A DNA stretch of 64,000 nucleotides from Tubulanus polymorphus (taxonomy: Eukaryota; Nemertea; Palaeonemertea; Tubulaniformes; Tubulanidae): contig NC_134027.1 in NCBI RefSeq assembly GCF_964204645.1, forward strand, positions 849,501-913,500. The letters run 5' to 3'. Positions 50,015 through 62,000 of the stretch are shown here, piece by piece (within the stretch, counting starts at the first letter, position 1; every line of letters starts with the position of its first letter). The notes below the pieces were generated by a model. The model did no database searches, was not told the DNA's origin, and saw only the letters and a program-made list of their open reading frames with translations. The translations under genes were made by a program, and so were the position numbers.

Positions 50015-53000
50015 GTTGATTCGGTAGTTTTAACCCGAGGTATTACAGCTTTAACCGGAACGTTCCTACGTCCAGTCGGTGTCGATGTCTGCGACTTTGG
50101 TAACATTTCCTCTTCCGCCTCTTCGTTAGTTTCATCATCATCATCATCATCCTCATCATCATCTGAAACTTCATCGACTAGTTTAGAGATGACCAGCACG
50201 GCTTGTTCCGGAAGATTCAACTCTTTCATTTTCTCGATCAGTTCCCGTTTTTTCTTCTCTTGTTTCATTTTCTCCGCATTTTTCATCACCTCCGCCGACA
50301 AACTGAATCGATTCGTCGTCGCCGTCGCCGCCGCCGATATCTTTTTAGTCATCACTTTCTTCTCTCCTCCATCTCCTCCTCCTTCACCTGGGTCCTCCTT
50401 ACTGAACGCGACTCCGCCGGATTTATTGCGTACGACTTTAATCGGTGACATGTCCAACCCGGGAATCGTCTTCCTCAGTTTATTCCAGAATTGCATATTA
50501 CTATTGGTTTCGCCCTCGTCGTTTAAACCGGGTATCCTAGTAACCGGTTCATTGTTGTTGGTGTTCGCTGCGTTTGCGTTGATCTGTTGTATATTGGAAA
50601 CAGCCGAGTGTAACCACGGATTGTGCATCATTGCCATCCTCGACACGGGAGGTACTCCTCGCTGGTGAGGAGCTGCTAGCGAACTCTCAGCAGACGGATT
50701 AATACCACCGGCGCCACAAATACCGCGACCGGCGCCACAAATACCGCGACCAAACTGATTATTCATTTGAATGTTCTGACCAGAATTTAGCGCGTCGTCC
50801 GAAGACGCTGAATTCTGCTGCACGGATGAGAAATTGTTCGCGCTGCTCGTATAACTTTGTAGAAACTTGCGTTTGGCGGATTCAATTTTCTGTTTATTGC
50901 TAACGATTTCAGCCATCATCGCCGCGTGTTCGCGATCGACGACATCGACCTCGTCTTCGATCGTCTGCTCGTTCTCCGCAGCTGTTTTCACGTATCGTTC
51001 GGTCGCCTCATCGATTCTCTCCTGATTCCGGATGATCTCGGAAATCATCGCTCGCTCGTCGATTTTACGCTCGTTGTCGTCGTCGACGATGAATTCTTGC
51101 AGTATTTGTCGAGTTTTCGTCTCGAGGCGTTCGTCTAGAATTGTCTGCGAAATGGCGGATATCGCCGGGAAATGTCGACCGCTATTCGTGTCAGAATCAG
51201 ACGCTTCTCCCTCTACACTGACCTCCTCCTCATTCAGACCTTTACAAACTTCAATCAGCGAGTTTTCTAATTCATTCATCGATTCCGTCGCGATGGAAAC
51301 TGTTTTCGAATGTCGTTCAGTTTCGGGTTTATTAGTATCTTTATTCTTCGTGTTCTTCTTTCTACTTTGACGAAGAGCCTTCAACAGGACACTTTTACTG
51401 CATCGATGAACTCCGCAACGTTTACGTTTACGCTTAAACACAATCGGAATTTCATCCGACTTTGTCTTAACCTTTTCATCCTCATCATCGTTTTCGGTAG
51501 TTTCATCATTTACGGATTCGATTTGCGCCAGCTGGTTTTTCAACTCTTTCTCGGCTGCTTCCAGCTGCGACAAGTTACAATTTTCAGCTATTTCCGTTAA
51601 AGAATCATCGACCTTCTCTTCAACATTTTCATCATTTTCAGTCAATGTAGTTTCCTCTTCTTCAGTAACCGTCACGTCGCTATTAGCGACCAGTTCCTCA
51701 TTGTTTTCAGTTCTAACGCGATCATCATTCGTCGCGACTAGTTTGACCTTGACCTTGTTGTCGTAATCTCGATCTAGGAGATCCCAGGACGTTTCGAAGC
51801 TGTCGTCTGGAGACTGAACTCGACGCACCACGCCGACCTCACCAGCTCCGTCTAACGATAACTTCAGTTTGTGATGACTAGATTTGACGTGTTTTTCCGG
51901 AGAGATTGTCGGAGCGCTCGGAGAATACAGATCCTGTTGAGTTTTAGACATCGCTGTATTTGTATCTACACTCAACGGTTGCATGACGTTATCGAGAAGG
52001 TTTTTGAAATTTAACGCTTCTTGACTGAGAAGTTTTTTAAACGGAGATTTCGAGCTACGTCCGATGTACGAGACCTCCGAATTAATAACAGCGCTATCGA
52101 CACTATCAGCCCGACCCACAGCATCATCCGGATTATTACTGTTTTTAGTGTCGGACACTATTTGATGGACAGCGGCTTTAGTTTTCATAATTTCATCTTT
52201 AAAAGCTTTCATAATCGGATCGTTCTCTTCCGCGCTGCGTGAGGAAATCAGTGAAGATGTCGTAACTAATTTCGTCAGTTTCGGGATGTATTTCGAGGAT
52301 GTTTGGACGATATTCTGAACATTATCATCGAATTTCTCGTTGACCGCTCGACAAGTTTCATCGACTTGGTTTCCATCATCGGGATTAAACAGTTTCGCAA
52401 AATTCAACTTCTTCAGCGGAGCGGCCTTCGAAACGACGGTGCGATCTTTCGGGGACTGCGTCCCGTCGCCGTACAAGACTTCGTTCTCTTTTTCGATTTC
52501 AGCGATTTCGTCTTTGAAAAGTTTCATAGAGCGCGATATCGGAGACAGTTCTTTCTGTTTATCGTTCGAACTCTCCGTATTTGGTATCAAACCGTCGATT
52601 GTTGCTGCGACTTGCTCGGTATTATTATCAGTAACTGTCGGTAAATCCTCGTCGAGTTGTTCAGTAATCTTACCGATAGATTTTGCTGAATTTCGTAGTA
52701 AATCGACGATAGTTGAAGCGTTTTTATCGACAAGTTTCTCCGTTCCCGGGTTCCGATCCATTTGTAAACAGTTCTCATCTGATGCATATTTAGTCGATTG
52801 TTCTGAATCTGACGGTAAATTGATGGCAGTGGAAGCTTTTTTAAGTCGTTCACCGGTTTCAGCGCATTTATCCTGATCTGAATCGGATTTTCTCTCGGAT
52901 TCCGTTAGTTTCGATTCATGAATCGAAGTCGTCTCCTCAAAATTATTGTTCTTTTTCAGACTGTTATTATTTTGTCCATTGTGAACGAGCGGCGTTAAAA

Positions 53001-56000
53001 TCTCTGATTTCTTCGCGTTGAAATCCTGCGCAACTTTTCGCAACATTGATTCGAGATTTCGATAAAACCGATGAGGACTCGGCGAGGCTGGCGGCTCCGC
53101 GTAATTTATCGGTTTCGAACGAGGTTTCCACGGCGATACCGCTATCTTAGCGGTTTCATCGACGCGACTTTGCGGCGGTTTTTCGAAATCGACGGTTACC
53201 ACGACGGCGTGAAGATTAACGGCCGAGATATCCACAACAATCGAATCATCCTCGACGTCGAGCCCTAACAACCGTCGCTGGGGTCGCGGATCCTCTAAAT
53301 CTGGATTGATTTCAACTTTAACTCGCGGTAAAATGGAGACAGTTGACGGGAAATACTCTAAAAATAGAAAACAATTTTCAATTAAAATTCATATTTTACA
53401 TATAACGGCTTCGAGGCTGATTACACAGAATAGGCTCACATTTAAGACCAGTCTAAGCCAATTTTGTTTCTATAACTTATCTAAAAACTTAAAATCAGTT
53501 TTAAGATTTTAGACCTCTTTCGGATGTAATTCGTGATTGTGCAACTGATGCCAGAAAGTCAAACAACACTGGGTGCAGTTTATCAGAGAAGTTAAATTCC
53601 GTATAGCGGTAGAAATACTCGTAGCCGGCAGAAAATGTGCGTTAATTCAGCTTATGTCGAATTGATTTAGGAATTAAATGTTTTTCTGAGACTGTTGGAG
53701 ACCGGACGCTCAACTCTTACCGATCATTGTAAACTCTCGATCGATCGGGTGTAGTTTATATTCCCCTTTACGCTTCTTTTTCGTTTCGAAGAACAAACAC
53801 AGTGGCGCCACCTCCTCGATACTGAGCACGCTCTCGACATCTACGGAGAAAAAAGTAAAACTAGGTCAAACAACGGCAAAAATTGGAATCGATAGAACAT
53901 AACATGAATAACACAATTTCGGCGAGAACTACAAAGTGTTGAGTCTAAAATGAACTCTATAGAGAATCCCAAAATAATAACAAAATGTTGATAAGTCCAA
54001 AAGTGTTTCCTTGAGCTAGTGTAGTTTTATTCAACGTTTGGACTATATCCTAACAGTCATCTTCAGGAATGAGTATTTTTCAGACTTACTATTTCTAATA
54101 GTTATCATTGTGGTATTCTCTATAGATTATCGTCATAATACGGATCGTGTTTTATCAATGATTATCTAAAATGAATTGTTTGTTTTTTTTGTGAGATTTT
54201 TGTGCAACTGATGCAGAAATGATGGAAAGAATTGAGAGCGAGTTAAGTGAGATGAAAACAGGGAGACAATCATTCTATCATGCACCAAAAACAAGAAGCA
54301 ATAATCGGTTTAAGATTGGCAACATGCTGAGCTGGAAATAAACACTGGAACTGAAAATAACAAGAAATACATGCGTCATACACAGAATGCCAACTCGCAG
54401 TCAGATATTGAGATTAAGATTTCAAGACGTCAGAGAATTAGATCATGAAGCGGACCGATCTAAACACATGTCCCATCGGTCCCAGGACATGTATATTCTT
54501 ATTGGGGCAAGCAGGTTATTATTTTCACTTGTCCGCCGGGATAGTGCATTTTATGTTTCAAAAATTTTTTTCTCGTTCGATTCAACAGATGATTGTGCCT
54601 CCTGTGCCTCCAGTCGGACTGCCTGTGTGGCGCAAGTTGATTTTTGACGGGCTTTTATTCCTTAGATCGGACCCCGAGTAAGGTACCCACAGACCAGGAT
54701 CCAGTTCCACAGTCATGAGTTAACTTCGAGTTTAAATCAGTTCATTTTCAATGAGTTAACAACTCTGAGTCAAATCTTAACTCACAACTGTGGAACTGGA
54801 TCCAGTACGTCAAGAAGCTACGATTCCCGATACAACATTTAAACTATGAATAACTGAGGATAGTGATAATGTAATCATCTCATCTGAAGTGGCTTAAACA
54901 GTTGGCAATCTGTCTCTACATACACTACATATAACCTGTACCACGAAAACTGTATGGAACTTAATCAAGTCGTTATTTGTTTCGTGATGGGCACACCCTC
55001 TTTATGGTATTTTTAGGAACCAGTGAACACTTTTCATTGAAATTTCAGTGACTTGTGACCGAGTACAAATGACTTATTGAAGACATGAATTTGACCGTGT
55101 ATCACTGTTGACATAACGAATATGTGTGATATGGCTCATCTTTGTAATTTGATTGCACGTATAAGCGTAAAAATCATAACAGGAAAACATCAATTCAAAT
55201 CTTCTGACAGTTTTAGATGTTTTTACTGACCACATTGACTATCCATTACAATACAAAACCTGATACTTAGAGAATTGGCACAAGTTAAACTTGCCGTGAC
55301 CAGTCATTTATGCCTTATTGACTTTCAATAGGTATGAATGGTACAATTGAAAAGTGAGGTCCGTGGAAATCAGAAGCTATTCTGTTAAGCCACAATACTC
55401 AGCCACAATAAGTGTCTAACCTTCAATTTGAAATCAAAAAGTCGTAGAAAAAATCATTTTTCTAAATAAATCTTCTTAAAAAATCTTATCATGAAACAAA
55501 CACTGGATAAAGTTTGGTATAGTTTTCGTAGGACAGGCTGGTTGTGTACGCAACTTTAACGATGAGAAATTAATGATTTATTGTTAGTAAGAATCAGGCA
55601 TGAAAAGTTACTACGCAGCAATTAGCTAGGAATATTTTAACCGAAAAATTTGGCCAATAATTCAATAAATGTTTCTCATGCAACCAATTCCCATTTCAAT
55701 AACAAATCGTTATTTTATCCATACTGATATTTTGTTGTAAACATTTCATATTTTGTGTTAGTAAATCTAATATAACATTTAGGGGTCAGTTTTATACATA
55801 AATTCATTGACAATAAGATATCCATTTTCTAAAACAAATTAAACCAAAAAATTCAGATAGATTTCGTGAAAATATTGAATCACTTCATGAAACTTTCATC
55901 AAATGTTTGATGCCTGACTTTATGGAGAATCATTTTACAATATTTTAACATTTTGAAAGTTTTCTGATTTACCACAAAACAATCTGGGGCCGGTTTCATA

Positions 56001-59000
56001 GATTTTCAAAGATTAATAGTACACTGACACACAGGGTCTGCGATTGAGCGGAGTCCACAGTTCTGAGTTAGATTCAACTCTGAAGTTAAAATGAGTTCAT
56101 TTCTAATTATGTCGCAGTTGAAAATAAAATCTATTAGTCGAACTGGGTCCTGGACTACAGTTCAATCTGGTCAATAATAAAACCAGACCCTGGTCAAATT
56201 TCAAATTTTCATATTCTTAATTTCAAATTATTATATATTCTTTTTGAACGGTAACCACCAATATCGCTTCTTAAGGCAAAACGGTAAACAATCAAAATTA
56301 AATTTTATTGAAAGAAATATAAAACTGACCCCACGTGACCTTGAAAATATTGATTTTTTACCTTGTATAGAATTTTATTGCGTCAATTTTTTTTTTCAAG
56401 ATCCTATAAAACTGCTTTAAAGCGGGAAGACAATTTCTCGACGAAAGAATATCAGAAATTAGATAAATTGAATATTCACGCAACAAAAGAGCCAAAATAA
56501 ATATTGCAATCGGTTAAAACTGTGGTATCCAAATTCAGCGGTTGAACTTCGGCATAAACCAGAGACCAGCAGTGAGTCCACTCACTAAAATAGGGACTCT
56601 CGGCTCTCAGCTCATGAAGAGAACATATTTCACCTATTTGTGTCCAATAGATTTGATTCAGCTTTAGGTTTTTCTCTCCATAAATATGAGAAATATTTTT
56701 TCGAAATCTTGACCACTCGTATCAAAATGGTGACAAAGGGTTTAATTACTAATTCAGGGATAGATATGCCGATATCTAGGGATAGGCATAGTAATTTTAG
56801 GGGTAGGTTTAGACGGATATACAATGATTCTATGAAGACTTATTTATTTACATTGATGATAATATATTTCATCTATTAAGTTGTAATTATTGAGACTGTA
56901 ACAAACAAAGTGTAATAATCACTATAATATTTATATAATATTAACAATTCATTGAACATTGTTTTCAATATTGACAAACAAATATTTCGATGATTTCAAC
57001 AACCTTTTCAGATCATTCTATATTTCAGCATCGATCATTGCAAAATTGTGCAACGTTTAGAAATTACAGAACAGAAATTGAATAAGATGCTGAACACCAG
57101 TTTTACACTAATACACTAAACCATTGATATAAAACTCAACCTATCAACCTATCCGCCCCCTAGTGTTAAAATTATCAAATTCGAATTACACGTCCAACTG
57201 TACATGAATGAAATCTTAAAGAACCAAAGAAACTGCAAGGGATAAATGTATGATACAAGCTCCACACACGCACGCACGCGCACACGCACACGCACACAAC
57301 ACACGCGCACACGCACGCGCACACGCACACGCGCACGCACACAACACACGCGCACACGCACACACACATGCAGACACAAGCAATAAGCAACGTTTGATGT
57401 ATATGAACATTGAGACAAGCTATACATGTCGATTAAACAAAAATATTGCGTGAAACCTACAGATAGGTGGCGCTAGGTAACGTGAACATAATATACAGAA
57501 AAAATAAAACAGATAAACCGTGATCTATTTACAAATCATGGCAGATGCAGCCTACATGTGCACTATAAGTGATGACATCATCGAATAAGAGAATTGATGA
57601 CATAACTACACAAGAAATGATTACGTCACACGCGACAAATCTCTACACAAAAAGTGATGATGATCAGAGTACAAAAATAAACGACAATCACAGACGAAAT
57701 CATGACATCATTTAATACTGCATCAGCGGTGATGTCATTACGCGAAAAATGATGATATCATCACGTGAAATCACACAAAAAGCGATGACATCATGAAAAT
57801 GAAAAGTGATGACATCGTTTAACAAAACGCAATAGCAGAACTTTTTGAAAAGTGATCACATGACTTTACGAAAGGTAATGAGATCAGCAGAGAAAAGGCG
57901 ACCAAGAAATCAAATTGTGGTCATTTGTCCGTTTAAAGCGTCAATATGAATCGGGCATCATTCAAAACAACGTCAGCTCATACAACGATACCAACATCAT
58001 AAAAATACAACATAATGCTATTATTAGTACTAATGTAGCCCTAAACTGACACAAGTGCACACCTACTAACTACAATATATATATATATATATATACAAAC
58101 ACATTACAACACATTGATATCATATAGGGGTGGACAGTGGTTATAGGGAATATTCAACCCACATACCTCTTTTGGTACTAACTAAACATCCTAATTTGGG
58201 AGAGACACCTGAAAGTCATGACGGAATGACAATTTCCGGTTAAATTGTTACTGATTATGGTCAACGCGATTTGACTGGTTTTTCGTGATACCCAGAACCT
58301 GGTTCTTACAGGTGTCAGTTAAATAAGATTCTAAAGTTAAAATATTGAAAATGAACAAATTCTATATCAAAAGGTAAAGTCTTATAAAAACCAACACCTA
58401 AAGAACTCGGTATAAAACATGTCAAACACATTGAAGATATAGACCTAACACCACAGATCAGCAGGATTCAATATCTGATATTTTCAGAGTGATAATCAGT
58501 GAGAGGTAAGAAAGATAATAATAAGTTAAAGTATCATGCATTTTGGAATTGATGTCAAGAAAACCCTTCAACATTAAACACCTTCAAAAACTAATGATTG
58601 TTGTGAACTCAGTTCAACAGTTGTGGATCCGTATAAAATCAATTCAATATCATCAGATATCTATCATTTTCGTTAATCTCTCATCGAGAATAATGGTTAA
58701 GTTTTATTTTAAAATCAAACCCACACAACTGTAAAACTGGATCCAAGGATGAAAAAGCAAATTTCTATTCAAACGCATCAGAAACATTGTGGGCTGATAA
58801 AACTAAACAACACCCTCAGATACTTTTTAAAAGTCTACAACAGTTCCTACAAGATCCACATCTACAGATGCGCGTTATAGGATAACCCCAGAACGGTGGA
58901 ACTGATTCCTAACTGCTGACGAATATGAATCAGTTGAAGCCACCTAAATGATGGTTGATTCCTTTTAGTAGATTCTGATTAAAAACGAATGTTCTATTAG

Positions 59001-62000
59001 GCTGGGCATTTGAAGCGGAGGCTTCAGGAGAATCAGGTGGAAGTAAAGGTCCATAAACTGTTGATCGATTTGTAAAACATTGAGGATCAAAACTAGCTGA
59101 AGTTTGAGGAGAGGCAGGAGAATCAGGTGCAAGTAAAGGGCCATAAATTGTTGACGAATCGAAACATTTTGAAAAAGATCTAGGTGGTTTAGCGGAGGGG
59201 TGCGGTTGTGGAATTAGGGGAAGTAAAGGACCGTTAACTGACAATGGATTGAAACTTCTCACAACTGAATTGGACACAGTTTTATCTCTATTACTATCAT
59301 TATCCTTATAAATATCATTGCTGTTAAAATCTGTTCTTTTATGATAAAAGTCATCATCGGGATAAACAGATCCAACTCGTTCGGGCGGTAGGGTAGTTTT
59401 ACTAGATTTTATTGTAACTGGTCGCTTGGTAACCAGATTGCGGTCACTTTGGATATGCTCAACTATGATTTTTCTTGTGTCTTTTGTTTTGGTTTCTCTG
59501 TTAGTCGGGTTAATAGTTGGTCCAATTATCGGTTTAATGGTGGGTTTTTTGGATTGTCCAATTATTGGTTTATTGCATGGTCCGATGATCACTTTATTGG
59601 GTGGTCCAACGATCACTTTATTGGGTGGTCCAATGATCACTTTATTGGGTGGTCCAATGACCACTTTATTGGGTGATCCAATGATCACTTCATTGGGTGG
59701 TCCAATGATCACTTTATTGGGTGGTCCAATGATCGGTTTATAGGGTGGTCCAATGGTAGGTTTAGTAGAAGGTGCAATGGTGGTTTTATTGGAGGGTTTT
59801 TTGGAAGGTCCAATGGTTGGTTTTTTGAAGGGTCCAATGGAGGGTTTTCTGCTAGGTTTAGTATTGGATTTACCATTGTGCTGACTAGTTGGCTTACTGG
59901 AACAACTAGTTCTGGATCTATTGCGTGTTTTATCAGAATTTGCCTCCCTTTTATTATTCTTATCATTATTCTTACTTTTTTTTCCATGCATATTCTTATT
60001 ATTACCTGATGTAACACTATTAGCTGATGATTCTGGAAGCTCATCGGTGGCATCAGCGCTGTTAGCTGCTGCACCTTTATTGATCTCATCCTACAAAATA
60101 AAATCATCTAAAATCACACAAGGAAGAGTGGTTTAAACCATCACACACAGCCCCAAGGGTTCATGATAGCCCCAAAGGTTCCTTACAGCCCCACTGGTTT
60201 ACGACAGCCCCACAAGACTAGACTGCCCCACGGGTCCCTTACAGCCCCAAGGGTTCATGATAGCCCAAAGGGTTAATGACAGCCCCAAAGGTTGGGTCCC
60301 TTACAGCCCAACCAGTCGTTCATGCTGGTTCTATATATTCACCTCTAATTCCATGTTTATTTTTGATTCTTCCTCGACGAAAGAATCGAAAAGTTTCCCT
60401 TTCTTTTTGCGATCCTCGAAGTCGTCGGGTTTCTGTTCAAGAATTTCATCGGCTACGATTTCATCGGGGAGAGGGTTATCAACGAGATCTCGTAGAGTAC
60501 TGAAACAAACACATCACTTTATTATTACACCTTCAACAAGTTGGTCCAATCCAGCATCAAAGTGGGATATTCCTCAACCTGGGTCTCGTTTTATAGACTG
60601 AGTATCAAAGTTATCTCTCAGGTTTGAAAGTTGGGCCCAGTTTTATGGACTTAATATCAAATTTATCCCTCGGGATAAATCCTTTGCCTGGGCCCGGTTT
60701 TATAGACCGGGTATCAAAGTTATCCCTTGAAATAAATCGCTCGCCTGGACCTGGTTTTATAAACTAGGTATCAAAGTAGTAATTCTTCAGGTTTAAATTC
60801 GGGGCCCAGTTTTATGTTCAGAGGTAACGATTATTTTTTTGTACCTTCTGCAGAATTTATAAGCTTTAAATCGTGGTTTCCCGGGAACAACTTTCTGACT
60901 TTTAGTTTGAATACGTTTTCTGCGTTCCAATTGAGCTTCAGTTGTCATCCAATCTTCTTTATCTTCTAACAAATGCTTTAAATCCCTGCAACAAATAAAC
61001 ACATATTCATTTATTCAGCATTTGTTTTTCTTAAATCTTGAAACCCGGATTGACCCAGTTATTTGATTATTACTACTTAGTGTCCCTTATAAACCCACCA
61101 CACCAGCCTGGATGGAAAAAGAGGATTTGATTTTGAAATCAGAAATCAAAATAGATATAGTTGCGTGGTCGGCAGTTGTAATCTACAGAATTTAAGATCG
61201 AAATAATGATTAGAAATGTTGGTTCTGATTCATTCAAATAATCAATAATCTCCCAGATGTGTTGTTGGTGCGTTAGTATTGAAGTAATAATTACCGATAT
61301 TCCTCGTAAGGAGTTCTGATTCTCGTGTCTTTATGTTTCGGTCTCTCATAAGGTTGATAACGATGTGTATGACGATCTGATTCAACTTTCCTCGAAACCT
61401 GTCAAAAAAACACGATAACCATCAAAATAACAATGACTCCACGTCGAGATGGTTGCCGATGGATACGTACCGTTATTGTTGATTTCGGTATTTTATACGG
61501 CGCTGGTTTCGACGGTGTACTCGTATTCCGTGGCAACAATGACGCTTTGTTTTTCTCGACAGGATTGTCGTAACTTTGACAAATCGCCATGGCGATATCG
61601 TCGTCACTTTCCATTCCAATAGGTGGCACTTCTTTCACATCTTTGTTCTTTTCAGTTTTAATTTTGACGGGGAATGATTTTTTGAACGATTTTATATTTT
61701 CGCTGTCTTCTGATTTCGATATTTTCTCGTATATAATTTCTATAGAACTATCGAGATCAACAGCAGGTTCGATAATCTCCACTTCAGAATCAACTTCATC
61801 CGTAGATGAAACAATCACCGTGGCAACCTCAGATGATGACTCAGTTACCGCAGCAACAGCTGGTATAGACTCAGTAGCCATAGCAACAGATGTTGATGAA
61901 GTCGCCGCAGATTCCCCAGATGTTGATGCAGTTGTTACAGCTACATCTGATGTCGATACGGTTGTCATAGTAACCTCTGACGTAGATACGGTTGTCATAG

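Larger units (their letters stand above)
53841..58929. other. Large intron or intergenic gap inside the TASOR-like locus
   Basis: No exon supported. If the locus is one gene this is a 6.2-kb intron (53841-60005). It contains inverted-repeat elements near 53570-53700, 54695-54805 and 56060-56160, a CA/CG microsatellite and a cluster of TGACATCA motifs. Confidence 0.45.

Noticed and set aside
49886-53268. Several long plus-strand frames opposite the large exon
   Set aside because: Shadow frames of the RS/Glu/Ser-rich minus-strand coding sequence.
57149-57453. Cys/Val/Arg and Ala/His frames
   Set aside because: Translation of the CA/CG microsatellite.
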